DNA of 64,000 bases, from NCBI GenBank assembly GCA_045645505.1, contig JAZRIW010000006.1:16729-80728 (forward strand). The letters run 5' to 3'. The notes under the pieces were generated by a model that saw only the letters and a list, made by a program, of their open reading frames with translations, had not been told where the DNA came from and searched no databases. Made by a program: the position numbers and the translations under genes. Origin of the DNA: Fumia sp045645505 (GTDB lineage: Bacteria > Bacillota > Clostridia > Oscillospirales > Ruminococcaceae). Positions 26,906-35,605 of this stretch are shown piece by piece (the stretch's first letter is position 1; each line of letters opens with the position of its first letter).

Positions 26906-27757
26906 CTAAACCTCCTTAAAATTAAGTAGTTTATCATTTAACACCTGATAGAAGTTTTTACCTGTAAAGTTAATAAGCTTTACAGCCAATTTACTCTTAT
27001 AAACAAGTACTTCATCGCCAAAATTAACAGGTATTCCCTGCTCACCGTCAACAGTAAGAAAAATTTCCTGATTGGGTACAAATGGTTTTATTGTTATATT
27101 ACTCTTCTCATTAAAAATAATAGTTCTTCCGAAAGCAGTATGTGGTGCAACGGGAGTGAGTGCAATACAATCAATACTCGCATCAATTATAGGGCCACCC
27201 GCTGAAAGATTATAAGCAGTAGAACCTGTAGGGGTTGAAAAAATCACTCCGTCAGCTCTGTAAGAGCAAACCTTGGACTTATCGGAATAAATCTCAAGGT
27301 CAATCATCTTAGCGATAGCACCTTTTGAAATTACAGCATCATTTAAAGCGTAATATATATTAACCACATTTTTTGATTTATGCTTTATTTCAAGCATCAT
27401 TCTTTCTTCAATCTGGTAATCATTATCTTTTAGCTTTTTAAGAATTGAAAGTTCCTTTAAATCAATGGCAGACAAAAATCCGAGTCGGCCTAAATTTATT
27501 CCAATAACAGGTTTATTTTTTAACACTGCGTGTTTGGAAGCGTGAATAATTGTGCCGTCACCACCTATTGCAACACAAAAATCACATTCTTCAATAAGAT
27601 TTTCAAATTCACCGAAACTAATGTCAGAATCTTTAAAATACTCTTTTTTTGAATTATCCATACAAAGTATTGCATCATTTTTTAATAGGTCGCAAATATC
27701 CTTAACACAAGAAAAAACACCTTGTTTATCAAGATTAGGCATCAATAAAAATTTCAC
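26906..27757 (-). CDS. nadK: NAD kinase
   Basis: NadK phosphorylates NAD to NADP. The 283-residue protein has the catalytic GGDGTIIHA near residue 68, NLGRLGFLSAID, and the second conserved block PTGSTAYNLSAGGPI. It abuts argR and follows tlyA by 13 bases, as in many Clostridia. Confidence 0.96.
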   Translation of the reverse strand: MKFLLMPNLDKQGVFSCVKDICDLLKNDAILCMDNSKKEYFKDSDISFGEFENLIEECDFCVAIGGDGTIIHASKHAVLKNKPVIGINLGRLGFLSAIDLKELSILKKLKDNDYQIEERMMLEIKHKSKNVVNIYYALNDAVISKGAIAKMIDLEIYSDKSKVCSYRADGVIFSTPTGSTAYNLSAGGPIIDASIDCIALTPVAPHTAFGRTIIFNEKSNITIKPFVPNQEIFLTVDGEQGIPVNFGDEVLVYKSKLAVKLINFTGKNFYQVLNDKLLNFKEV

Positions 27758-27770
27758 TTAATCACCACCA

Positions 27771-28571
27771 TTAATCTAAATTTTCATGAGATTCAAAAAC
27801 TAAATTTTTAAGGTCATCTTCGGTAAATAAAGTATCCTCCGAAGATTTTTCAAAATAAAAAAGGTATTCAATATTTCCTTCAGGACCTTTTATAGGGGAA
27901 AAATCTATCCCTTTTAAACAAAAATTGATTTCTTTTAAAAAGTTATAAATTTTTAAAAGCACTTCCAAATGTATTTCAGGTTCTCTGACTACACCTTTTT
28001 TACCTACTTTGCCTTTTCCTGCTTCAAACTGAGGTTTAACAAGGCAAACACCGCTTCCACCCTCTTTTAAAAGGTTGTAAAGTACAGGTAAAACCAAAGT
28101 AAGTGAAATAAAGCTGACGTCAACAGAACCAAAATCAAGTTCATCTTTTATCTGCTCTCTTGTCACATATCTTATGTTGGTACGCTCAAGATTTATAACC
28201 CTTTCATCAGTGCGAAGTTTCCATGCAAGCTGACCATAACCCACATCAACAGCATACACCTTTTTAGCTCCGTTTTGAAGCATACAATCAGTAAATCCGC
28301 CTGTTGAAGCACCTATATCAGCACAAATAAAATCAGTTAAATCAAGATTATATTTTTCCATGGCTTTTTCAAGCTTTAAGCCACCGCGGCTGACATATTT
28401 TAAAGTATTGCCGACCACCTTGATAACAGTGTCATCAGATACCATAAAACCTGCTTTATCAACCTTTTCATCATCAACAAAAACTTCACCCGCCATAATC
28501 ATAGCTTTCGCTTTCTCACGGCTTATTGCAAGTCCCTGTTCCACCATAAGAACATCTAAACGGGATTTCAT
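27771..28571 (-). CDS. tlyA: TlyA family rRNA (cytidine-2'-O) methyltransferase
   Basis: The protein has an N-terminal S4 RNA-binding domain (RLDVLMVEQGLAISREKAK) and an FtsJ/RrmJ-like methyltransferase domain with the SAM motif DIGASTGGFTDCML. Characterised TlyA proteins methylate 16S and sometimes 23S rRNA and affect capreomycin sensitivity. Two ATG codons are possible: one at 28583, inside dxs, and one at 28571 whose A is shared with the dxs TAA stop. Homologues start with M-K-x-R-L-D, so 28571 is preferred, though neither has an ideally spaced RBS. Confidence 0.92.
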   Translation of the reverse strand: MKSRLDVLMVEQGLAISREKAKAMIMAGEVFVDDEKVDKAGFMVSDDTVIKVVGNTLKYVSRGGLKLEKAMEKYNLDLTDFICADIGASTGGFTDCMLQNGAKKVYAVDVGYGQLAWKLRTDERVINLERTNIRYVTREQIKDELDFGSVDVSFISLTLVLPVLYNLLKEGGSGVCLVKPQFEAGKGKVGKKGVVREPEIHLEVLLKIYNFLKEINFCLKGIDFSPIKGPEGNIEYLFYFEKSSEDTLFTEDDLKNLVFESHENLD

Positions 28572-30406
28572 TATATCTGCCATTCCTCTCTTATAATCTC
28601 AAGAATACCATCACTGTTAAACTTAAATTTCTTTAAAATATTCGAAACATTTCCCTGCTTTATAAAATCATTGGGTAAAGTAACACTCTTAAAGTTTCCT
28701 TTAAAATTCTTCTTATTAAGAGAATAAAGAAGATGCTCAGAGATAGAACCATTTTGTTCTGTTTCTTCAAAAAATATAATATTCTTATACTCTGAAACTC
28801 TGTTTATAAGCTCATCGGAAAAAGGATATATCTTATTAAGCTTTAATAAATCGGCATTTTTATAATATATATTATAAAGCTCATTGAATACGCGTCCGTA
28901 GCTTATTAAAAGATTTTCTTTATTTTCACCCAAAAATTCATAATCACAAGAAGGATTAAAACAAGTATATTGTTCCAAAACAGAAGCCTTGGGGTAGCGA
29001 ATTGCTACAACTCCTTCGGTTTCATAAATCGCTTTATAAAGCTGTGATTTAAGTTCCTCTTTCGTAGAAGGTGAAAAAATTGTAATATTCGGAATACTTG
29101 TCAAAAATGAAACATCATATATTCCCTGATGTGTTTCACCGTCCTGACCGACAACACCTGCTCTGTCAATCGCCAACACGATATGAAGCCCCTGAATAGC
29201 GGCATCATGTAAAATCTGGTCGTATGCTCTTTGCAAAAAGGTAGAATACACAGCAAAAACAGGTCTGTAACCTTTTATTGCAAGTCCTGCTGCAAAGGTA
29301 ACAGCGTGTTGTTCTGCAATACCCACATCAAAAAATCTGTTGCGGTGATTAGAGCAAAAACTGTTAAGTCCCGTTCCTTGCTTCATAGCAGCAGTAATAG
29401 CGCAAATTTTATCATCATTATCTGCAAGCTCATCAAGATAACTGCCTAATACCGAAGAAAAACTGTCTTTATCCGCTAAATCAGGATTTCCGGTTTCAAT
29501 GTCAAAGCTACCTATACCATGATAAAAACGGGGGTTTTTTTCAGCAAACTCATAACCTTTACCTTTTTTTGTTTCAACCTGAATAAAAACCGGTCTTTTA
29601 AGTGCTTTTGCCTGACTGAAAGCTTTCTCGAGCGCATCTAAATCATGACCATCCAAAGGTCCTATATAAGTAAACCCCATTTCCTCAAAAAATGTAGAAT
29701 GATAAAGAATATCCTTTAACATCTTTTTTGAATAATGTATCACCTTTTTAATAGGTTTTCCAAGCAACGGAATGTGGTCAAGTATATTGCCTGTACTGCC
29801 CTTTAATCTTAAATATCCGGGTTTTAATCTTATAGCAGAAAGGTATCTTGCAAACGCACCGACATTTCTTTCTATCGACATAGAATTATGATTTAATACA
29901 ATTATAAGATTAGTACGGCTTCTTCCTGCATTATTTAACGCTTCATAAGCCATACCGCCCGTAAAAGCACCATCACCTATAACCGCAATAGCATGTGCAT
30001 CGCTTGAATCCATATAATTTGCACGACTGATTGCATAAGCAGTGGAAATAGAAGTTGAGCTATGTCCCGAAACACAAACATCATGAACACTTTCAGAGGG
30101 CTTCGGAAAACCGCTTAACCCATCAGACTGACGCAGAGTATCAAATTGATTTTTCCGCCCCGTAATAATCTTATGAGTATAACACTGATGTCCTACATCC
30201 CAGACAATGCTGTCATAAGGACTTTCAAAAACTCTGTGAAGTGCAGTTGTAAGCTCAACCGTACCTAAATTAGACGCAAGATGTCCACCCGTTTTTGAAA
30301 CCTTTTCTATTAAAAATTCTCTTACCTCTTCACAAAAAGTATTTAACTCATCTTTTGAAAGAGATTTAATATCTGAAGGAGAATTTACTTTATCTAAAAT
30401 ACTCAT
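28571..30406 (-). CDS. dxs: 1-deoxy-D-xylulose-5-phosphate synthase
   Basis: Dxs condenses pyruvate and glyceraldehyde 3-phosphate using thiamine diphosphate, the first MEP step and a source of DXP for thiamine. The 611 residues include the early HLASNLGTVELTTALH, the thiamine-diphosphate motif GDGAFTGGMAYEALNNAG, and the central-domain DRAGVVGQDGETHQG. Slightly short of the usual 620-640, but no motif is missing. It sits between the PAP2-like gene and tlyA, as in Bacillus. Confidence 0.97.
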   Translation of the reverse strand: MSILDKVNSPSDIKSLSKDELNTFCEEVREFLIEKVSKTGGHLASNLGTVELTTALHRVFESPYDSIVWDVGHQCYTHKIITGRKNQFDTLRQSDGLSGFPKPSESVHDVCVSGHSSTSISTAYAISRANYMDSSDAHAIAVIGDGAFTGGMAYEALNNAGRSRTNLIIVLNHNSMSIERNVGAFARYLSAIRLKPGYLRLKGSTGNILDHIPLLGKPIKKVIHYSKKMLKDILYHSTFFEEMGFTYIGPLDGHDLDALEKAFSQAKALKRPVFIQVETKKGKGYEFAEKNPRFYHGIGSFDIETGNPDLADKDSFSSVLGSYLDELADNDDKICAITAAMKQGTGLNSFCSNHRNRFFDVGIAEQHAVTFAAGLAIKGYRPVFAVYSTFLQRAYDQILHDAAIQGLHIVLAIDRAGVVGQDGETHQGIYDVSFLTSIPNITIFSPSTKEELKSQLYKAIYETEGVVAIRYPKASVLEQYTCFNPSCDYEFLGENKENLLISYGRVFNELYNIYYKNADLLKLNKIYPFSDELINRVSEYKNIIFFEETEQNGSISEHLLYSLNKKNFKGNFKSVTLPNDFIKQGNVSNILKKFKFNSDGILEIIREEWQI

Positions 30407-30415
30407 ATTTTCCTC

Positions 30416-30874
30416 CTACCAGACCAAAGAAAGAAAAACCGGTACTAAAATACCTATTATTGCACCACCAAAAACTTCCAAAGGAGTATGTCCTAAAAAT
30501 TCTTTCAATACCTTTTCCGCATTTATAGGATGTTCCTTATCATGTTGCTCAAATAAAAGTCTGTTAAGCACCTTTGCCTGTTCACCTGCTGCTCTTCTTA
30601 TTCCTGTCGCATCATACATTACAACGCAGGCTAAAATAACAGAAATTGCAAAAAATGAGGAGTTAAACCCCTCTTTCATTGCAACCGAAACCGAAAGTCC
30701 GATTACTGTAGCAGTATGAGAACTTGGCATACCGCCTGAGCCAACTAAACGTTCAAAGCTGAAACTTTTAGTTTTGATACTGTAAATCAAAACCTTCAAA
30801 AGTTGTGCCACACCCCAGGAAATCAACGCTGAAAAAAGGATGAAATTATCAATAAGATTAACAATCGGTGACAT
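30416..30874 (-). CDS. Divergent PAP2 family membrane protein
   Basis: This 152-residue membrane protein belongs to the DUF212 or divergent PAP2 family (Bacillus YuiD). It has about four membrane helices and the phosphatase-like motif GGMPSSHTATVIGLS, with DATGIRRAAGEQA following. It lies between ispA and dxs, both isoprenoid genes, so a prenyl-phosphate substrate is an attractive inference. The family itself has no proven reaction known to me. Confidence 0.85.
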   Translation of the reverse strand: MSPIVNLIDNFILFSALISWGVAQLLKVLIYSIKTKSFSFERLVGSGGMPSSHTATVIGLSVSVAMKEGFNSSFFAISVILACVVMYDATGIRRAAGEQAKVLNRLLFEQHDKEHPINAEKVLKEFLGHTPLEVFGGAIIGILVPVFLSLVW

Positions 30875-30889
30875 AATTTTAATCCTTTC

Positions 30890-31744
30890 TTAATTTTTTC
30901 TGAAAAGTAATTTCTCAGTAATGTCTTTTAAAATATCATTTTCAGGGAAATATTCAAGTGTAAGGATAGCTTTTTCACTATATTCTTTTGCAATTTCCTG
31001 AGCTTTTTTGAGCCCGTAAATTGATACAAAAGTACTTTTTCCGTTATTTTCATCGCTTCCTATGGGTTTTCCCAAAGTAGCTTCATCGCTTGTGACATCT
31101 AAAATATCATCAACAATCTGGAAAGCAAGTCCAAGATAACGTCCGTATTCCTCGGCTTTTAAAAGCTTCTGCTCATCAAAATCAACAGCAGAAATTACCC
31201 CAAGCATTGCAGATGCTTCTAAAAGTGCTGAAGTTTTTCCTTTATATATATTCAGTAAATCATCTGCAGTAACAGATGAATTATTTTCATTTTGTATATC
31301 AAGTTCCTGACCGCCGATCATACCCAGTATTCCCGCTTTTTCAGCTAAAATTTGAGCTGCTATAACTCTGTTCTTATAAGGTAAATCAGCCTTTGCTATA
31401 TAAGAAAATGCCAGAGTAAGAAGTCCGTCACCTGCTAAAAGTGCAGTTGCTTCATCAAACTGCTTATGGCAAGATGGTCTTCCGCGTCTTAAATCATCAT
31501 CATCCATACAAGGCAAATCATCGTGAATAAGTGAGTATGTGTGTATCATTTCAATAGCACAACCAAGCTGTAAAGCTTTTTGCTTGTCACCACCTGACAT
31601 CTTGCAAAACTCAAGAGAAATACGCGGTCTTATCCTTTTTCCCTTAGCGTTAAGACTATATGCCATAGCTTGTCCGACAATACTGTTTTTGTATGGAGAA
31701 ATTGCCTCATTTAAGGAATTTTCAATCAAAATAATATCATTCAT
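30890..31744 (-). CDS. ispA: Farnesyl diphosphate synthase (geranyltranstransferase)
   Basis: A trans-prenyltransferase that builds farnesyl diphosphate for UppS and quinone synthesis. The first aspartate-rich motif is DDLPCMDDDDLRRG, the second is QIVDDILDV, and a GKxR motif (AKGKRIRPR) is near the N-terminus. About 284 residues. The open frame extends to 31759, but the GAGGAA site fits the ATG at 31744, which makes the gene overlap the xseB end by eight bases. Confidence 0.94.
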   Translation of the reverse strand: MNDIILIENSLNEAISPYKNSIVGQAMAYSLNAKGKRIRPRISLEFCKMSGGDKQKALQLGCAIEMIHTYSLIHDDLPCMDDDDLRRGRPSCHKQFDEATALLAGDGLLTLAFSYIAKADLPYKNRVIAAQILAEKAGILGMIGGQELDIQNENNSSVTADDLLNIYKGKTSALLEASAMLGVISAVDFDEQKLLKAEEYGRYLGLAFQIVDDILDVTSDEATLGKPIGSDENNGKSTFVSIYGLKKAQEIAKEYSEKAILTLEYFPENDILKDITEKLLFRKN

Positions 31745-31946
31745 CAGAATTTTCCTCATCCTTTAATTCAGTAATACGAAGCTTTGCACTTTTAAGCTCT
31801 TTATCACAAAAAGTGCTGAGTTTAACTCCCTCTTCGTAAAGCTTTAATGATTCTTCTAAAGTCAAAGAACCACTTTCCAACTGTTCAACAATTTTTTCTA
31901 ACGCTTTAATTGCACTTTCAAAGCTTTGTTTATTGTCTGCCATCAT
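31737..31946 (-). CDS. xseB: Exodeoxyribonuclease VII small subunit
   Basis: XseB is a 69-residue helical protein that coats the long coiled coil of XseA. FESAIKALEKIVEQLESGSLTLEESLKLYEEG matches the family nearly throughout. It lies between xseA and ispA with two bases and an overlap respectively, the standard order. Confidence 0.95.
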   Translation of the reverse strand: MMADNKQSFESAIKALEKIVEQLESGSLTLEESLKLYEEGVKLSTFCDKELKSAKLRITELKDEENSDE

Positions 31947-31948
31947 TC

Positions 31949-33151
31949 TCAGCCTTTCTTTTCTTTCTTGAGTACAGTACTGTAAATCATTCCGTCTGTA
32001 AGGCGTGTAGCTATTTCATCACCCTCATTGATATCTTCAATCGAAGTAACCGTCTTATTATCTGAAAAAGTAATCGAATATCCTCTTGTAAGCACCTTTA
32101 ATGGACTTAACGTTTCAAGTTTTCCTAAAAAACGTCCAAAATCCGAAGCTTTTCTTTCATACTGATGCTCCAAAGAAACAATAAGATACTTTTTAAGCAT
32201 ATCAAGTTGCTTTTCATTTTTTTCAAGTTCTATAACAGGTGATTTCTTCATAAGACGCTCTTTTAACATCTTAATTTTATTATCATTTTCCCATAACTTA
32301 TTCTGTAAATTAGCTTTTGCAACATTTAAAAGTGATGAAACTTCATTAGACAAATCAGCAACACTCGGTGCTACAAGCTCTGCAGCAGCAGAAGGAGTCG
32401 GTGCTCTTAAATCTGCCACAAAATCAGAAATCGTATAATCGACCTCATGGCCAACAGCAGAGATTACCGGTACCGAAGAATTATATATTGAAAGTGCCAC
32501 TCTTTCGTCATTAAAAGCCCAGAGGTCCTCTATTGAACCACCTCCGCGTCCCACAATCATAACATCGGCATTGATTCTTTGCGCCTTTTCTATTCCGTCA
32601 CAAATAGATAACGAAGCATTTTCCCCCTGAACCAAAGTAGGGATAATTACAATTTCACCAATAGGATACCTTCTGCTTAAAACATTTATAATATCGTGAA
32701 TAGCTGCACCGGTATTTGCAGTTACAACTGCAATTTTTAAAGGTAGCTTTGGTATAGGTTTCTTATGACTCTCATCAAAAAGACCTTGTTTTGCAAGTTT
32801 TTCCTTCAGTTGTTCAAATGCAAGGAAAAGCTTACCAATGCCCTCAGGTTGCATATCTGCGCAAATTATCTGACAAATTCCGTCACGTTCAAAAAAATTA
32901 ACGCTTCCGAATATTATAACTTTCATTCCGTTTTCAGGAAGAAACCGTAAATTCAAAGTATTTCCTTTAAACATAACCGCTTTGATAGAAGCTTTTTCGT
33001 CTTTTAAAGTAAAATAAAAATGTCCCGTTTTTATATGGTTTGTAAAATTGGAAATCTCTCCGCTTATAAAAATACTTTTTATATTGACATCTGTGTCAAT
33101 AATACTTTTAAAGTACCCATTCACCTGAGATACGGTGAGCACCTTATCCAT
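31949..33151 (-). CDS. xseA: Exodeoxyribonuclease VII large subunit
   Basis: XseA is the nuclease subunit that degrades single-stranded DNA into oligonucleotides. The 400 residues hold an N-terminal OB fold (VSQVNGYFKSII, then SGEISNFTNH), the catalytic core (AVVTANTGAAIHDI, GRGGGSIEDLWAFNDE, AVGHEVDYTISDFVAD) and a C-terminal coiled coil. The open frame runs up to 33265 inside the preceding gene, but AAGGAG nine bases before the ATG at 33151 and homologues fix the start. Confidence 0.96.
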   Translation of the reverse strand: MDKVLTVSQVNGYFKSIIDTDVNIKSIFISGEISNFTNHIKTGHFYFTLKDEKASIKAVMFKGNTLNLRFLPENGMKVIIFGSVNFFERDGICQIICADMQPEGIGKLFLAFEQLKEKLAKQGLFDESHKKPIPKLPLKIAVVTANTGAAIHDIINVLSRRYPIGEIVIIPTLVQGENASLSICDGIEKAQRINADVMIVGRGGGSIEDLWAFNDERVALSIYNSSVPVISAVGHEVDYTISDFVADLRAPTPSAAAELVAPSVADLSNEVSSLLNVAKANLQNKLWENDNKIKMLKERLMKKSPVIELEKNEKQLDMLKKYLIVSLEHQYERKASDFGRFLGKLETLSPLKVLTRGYSITFSDNKTVTSIEDINEGDEIATRLTDGMIYSTVLKKEKKG

Positions 33152-33161
33152 AATAAACTCC

Positions 33162-34094
33162 TTATATCTTATATCCGTCGGCGATTGCAGAAAGTATAGC
33201 AATACCTGCACTGTTGTCAGATGAAAAAACAGGCTTTGCAAAAAAAGCCCCGTATTTCTTTTCAATGGAAGTCCTTATTATCGAATTCGACATAACTCCA
33301 CCCGCGTATAACAAAGGTAGATTTCCGTATTCATCAATAAGAGCATCGGTCATAGCAAAAATTGCCGACTTGATAGCCTCTAAACAATAAGCAGCAACAT
33401 ATGAAGGCTCCTTACCGTCAGAAATCAATTTTTCGCATTTATTCTCAATGCCTGAAAGACAACAATTTTTACCCTTCATAGTAGCTTTAACCTTAATATT
33501 TTCTTTATTTCCAAGTGCCAATTTTTCAAGCTCGGGACCGCAAGGAAAAGAAAGATTAAGCTTAAGCCCCACCCTGTCAACAAGCTGTCCTGCTTTTAAA
33601 TCAAGTGAATTTGAAACAGTATCGACAGTAAAAAAGTTATCCTGAGGTTTTACAAGTAACGCATCAGTTGTACCGCCTGAAACATGAAAAGCAATAAATT
33701 TCTCCTTTAAAAGCGAAAGCTTATCGGCACTGTAAAGTGCCGATAAGATATGACCTTCCTGATGAGAAAATTTATAAACCTTAACATTGTTTACAGCGCC
33801 CAAGGCCTCAGCAACAGCTTCTCCTACCAAAAAGCAAGGCATATAAGAGCCCTCTATTCTTCTTGGAAATGAGGAAACACCTATCGCCTTAAGAGAAACC
33901 CTTTTATCTAACATAAGTTTTTTAAAAAGGTCTCCTATCTGTTTGATATGGCTGAAAACCGCATCACTCTGACGAAGTCCCAGACTGCCATCAACAGTAG
34001 GAAGAAGTTTTTTCTCCATAAAAACTTCTTTTGTTTTGCTGTCAAACAAAGCAATAGAAGTAGTATAATTACTGGTATCAATACCTAAATACAT
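33162..34094 (-). CDS. TsaD/Kae1-family paralogue (ASKHA fold), function unknown
   Basis: This 310-residue protein is related to the tRNA threonylcarbamoyl transferase TsaD but diverges from it. It opens with LGIDTSNYTTSIAL, keeps the metal-binding pair of the HMEGH motif as SHQEGHIL, and has VSGGTTDALL where TsaD has VSGGHT, so one conserved histidine is missing. Such paralogues occur in Clostridia in exactly this place, between nusB and xseA, where Bacillus has folD. It is unlikely to be the true TsaD. tsaE and tsaB are at 45.7-46.9 kb, without tsaD. Confidence 0.75.
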   Translation of the reverse strand: MYLGIDTSNYTTSIALFDSKTKEVFMEKKLLPTVDGSLGLRQSDAVFSHIKQIGDLFKKLMLDKRVSLKAIGVSSFPRRIEGSYMPCFLVGEAVAEALGAVNNVKVYKFSHQEGHILSALYSADKLSLLKEKFIAFHVSGGTTDALLVKPQDNFFTVDTVSNSLDLKAGQLVDRVGLKLNLSFPCGPELEKLALGNKENIKVKATMKGKNCCLSGIENKCEKLISDGKEPSYVAAYCLEAIKSAIFAMTDALIDEYGNLPLLYAGGVMSNSIIRTSIEKKYGAFFAKPVFSSDNSAGIAILSAIADGYKI

Positions 34095-34100
34095 TACCGC

Positions 34101-34502
34101 TTAAATCCCCCTGGTAATTGAGCCAATGACTCCATTTATGAAAGAAACATCATCGTCAAAAGCAAAGGTTGTAGCAAGCTTTACGCATTCACTTGCAACA
34201 ATATCGTTATCAACGTCATCGCAAAATAAAATTTCATAAACCCCAAGACGTAAAATAGCAAGACTGACTTTAGAGATACGTTCTTTTTTCCAGTTTTTAA
34301 GATTTTTTTCTATAAGTACATCAATTTCTTGAACGTTTTCTGAAACTCCCCTGAACATCTTTTCAACATTCTCGTCAACCAGAACATTTTCACAATCTTT
34401 TGCAAGACTTAAAATCTCGTCAACAGATTCTTCTCTGAAGAGCTTTTCAAAAACCAGTATAAACGCATTTTCACGCATTTGATGTCTGTTAATTTTACTC
34501 AT
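34101..34502 (-). CDS. nusB: Transcription antitermination factor NusB
   Basis: NusB binds boxA RNA with S10 (NusE) in rRNA antitermination. This 133-residue all-helical protein has the typical N-terminal RENAFILVFEKLF, NWKKERISKVSLAILRLGVYEI in the middle, and the C-terminal VASECVKLATTFAFDDDVSFINGVIGSI. It follows asp23, as in most Firmicutes. Confidence 0.94.
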   Translation of the reverse strand: MSKINRHQMRENAFILVFEKLFREESVDEILSLAKDCENVLVDENVEKMFRGVSENVQEIDVLIEKNLKNWKKERISKVSLAILRLGVYEILFCDDVDNDIVASECVKLATTFAFDDDVSFINGVIGSITRGI

Positions 34503-34517
34503 AAGTCACCCCGAAAA

Positions 34518-34874
34518 TTATTTTTCGTCTTTCTGTTTTGCACCCGCAATATACACGTTAACCTTGCTTACAGCCATACCTGTCATATTCTGAACGGTAT
34601 CCTTAACTCTTTGCTGTACTTCCTCGGAAATTTCTTTGAGTTTTACACCGAAAACAAGATTAATACTCAGATCAATAACAGCGGAATCAACATTCAAAGT
34701 AACATTTATAGGTTTTAAGGTTGCATTTTTTATCATCATTTCCGATGTGGAAACAGAAGGAGTTGCAAGAGAATGAACACCCTCAGTTTCATTTAAAACA
34801 GTTTTAACAATAGTTTCAATAACTTCTTCAGAAATTGTAATGCGACCCATTGCTTTTGTATTTTTAAGTTCCAT
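34518..34874 (-). CDS. Asp23/Gls24 family envelope stress protein
   Basis: 118 residues of the DUF322 (Asp23) family, corresponding to Bacillus YqhY. Typical are GRITISEEVIETIVKTVLNETEGV at the start and VKDTVQNMTGMAVSKVNVYIAG near the end. YqhY is tied to acetyl-CoA carboxylase control in Bacillus, but no acc genes are adjacent here. First gene of the long nusB-xseA-ispA-dxs-recN run, behind an extended -10 promoter. Confidence 0.92.
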   Translation of the reverse strand: MELKNTKAMGRITISEEVIETIVKTVLNETEGVHSLATPSVSTSEMMIKNATLKPINVTLNVDSAVIDLSINLVFGVKLKEISEEVQQRVKDTVQNMTGMAVSKVNVYIAGAKQKDEK

Positions 34875-34923
34875 AAAAGCACCTCCCGGATTGTATATAT
34901 TTAAAAATAAATACTACATTGAT

Positions 34924-34951
34924 ATTATACCACATTTTCATAAATAAACAA
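34924..34951 (-). promoter_or_regulatory. SigA promoter with extended -10 for the asp23-nusB run
   Basis: Minus strand -35 TTGTTT (34946-34951), 16-base spacer ending in TGG, perfect -10 TATAAT (34924-34929). The TGn just before the -10 is the extended element. This appears to be the main promoter for genes down to recN and perhaps ridA, since no intrinsic terminator was seen between 34.9 and 22.6 kb. Confidence 0.75.
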
Positions 34952-35007
34952 CTATTTTTATGCACCTTTTTTAAAAATATACAAAAATTTATAACTTTTA
35001 TGCATAT

Positions 35008-35053
35008 TTAACTTAAAAAACCTTGCCGTAAAATGATTTCGGCAAGGTTTTTT
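35008..35053 (-). terminator. Intrinsic terminator of the spoIIIA operon
   Basis: AAAAAACCTTGCCG (35015-35028) pairs with CGGCAAGGTTTTTT (35040-35053), directly after the spoIIIAH stop codon, giving a strong hairpin with a T-tract on the minus strand. Confidence 0.88.
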
Positions 35054-35054
35054 C

Positions 35055-35600
35055 TTATTTCATTTCATCTATCACTATGTTTTCAGGGGAAATATCGGTT
35101 TCTTCTATGATGATATTTTTAATCTGAGCCGCTTGCTCCGAAGTTAACCCTTCTGTTCTTACAACTACTTTTACCTTTTCATCGTCAACAAAAGCAAGGC
35201 ATTCAGTAAACCCCTTAGCCTTTACTAAGGTTTCGATTTTATTTTCACTCTCAATGTAGCCTGAAACTTTAAGTGCTTTTCCTGTAGTAATTTCTCTTTC
35301 CTCATCGGTAAGATTTTCTGCACTTAAAGCAGTAGCTAAAGTTTCCACCGATTCATCTCTTGCTTTTTTACGTTCAACTCTCGCATTTACAAAATATTCA
35401 TCAACCTTTGCATCAGTAAACTGTGCTTCACCATATGTGCGTTCTTCATTTACTGTTTCTGTACCTGTAGTTATATCATATCCGGTTGTACCCTCAGAAA
35501 AAGTATAATTAAGATATATAGCAACTCCGAGCACTAACACCAAAGAAGCTAAAATTATCTGTTTTTTACCTAAAATCATATTAAATTTCATATTGTTCAA
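35055..35600 (-). CDS. spoIIIAH: Stage III sporulation protein AH
   Basis: SpoIIIAH is the mother-cell partner of forespore SpoIIQ in the channel joining the two compartments. The 181-residue protein has one N-terminal membrane helix (residues 14-30, KQIILASLVLVLGVAIYL) and a C-terminal YscJ/FliF-like ring-building domain (from about 90, ending VIDEMK). Between them is a polar acidic linker. It is last in the operon, with a terminator directly after. Confidence 0.95.
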   Translation of the reverse strand: MNNMKFNMILGKKQIILASLVLVLGVAIYLNYTFSEGTTGYDITTGTETVNEERTYGEAQFTDAKVDEYFVNARVERKKARDESVETLATALSAENLTDEEREITTGKALKVSGYIESENKIETLVKAKGFTECLAFVDDEKVKVVVRTEGLTSEQAAQIKNIIIEETDISPENIVIDEMK

Positions 35601-35605
35601 TCCTT

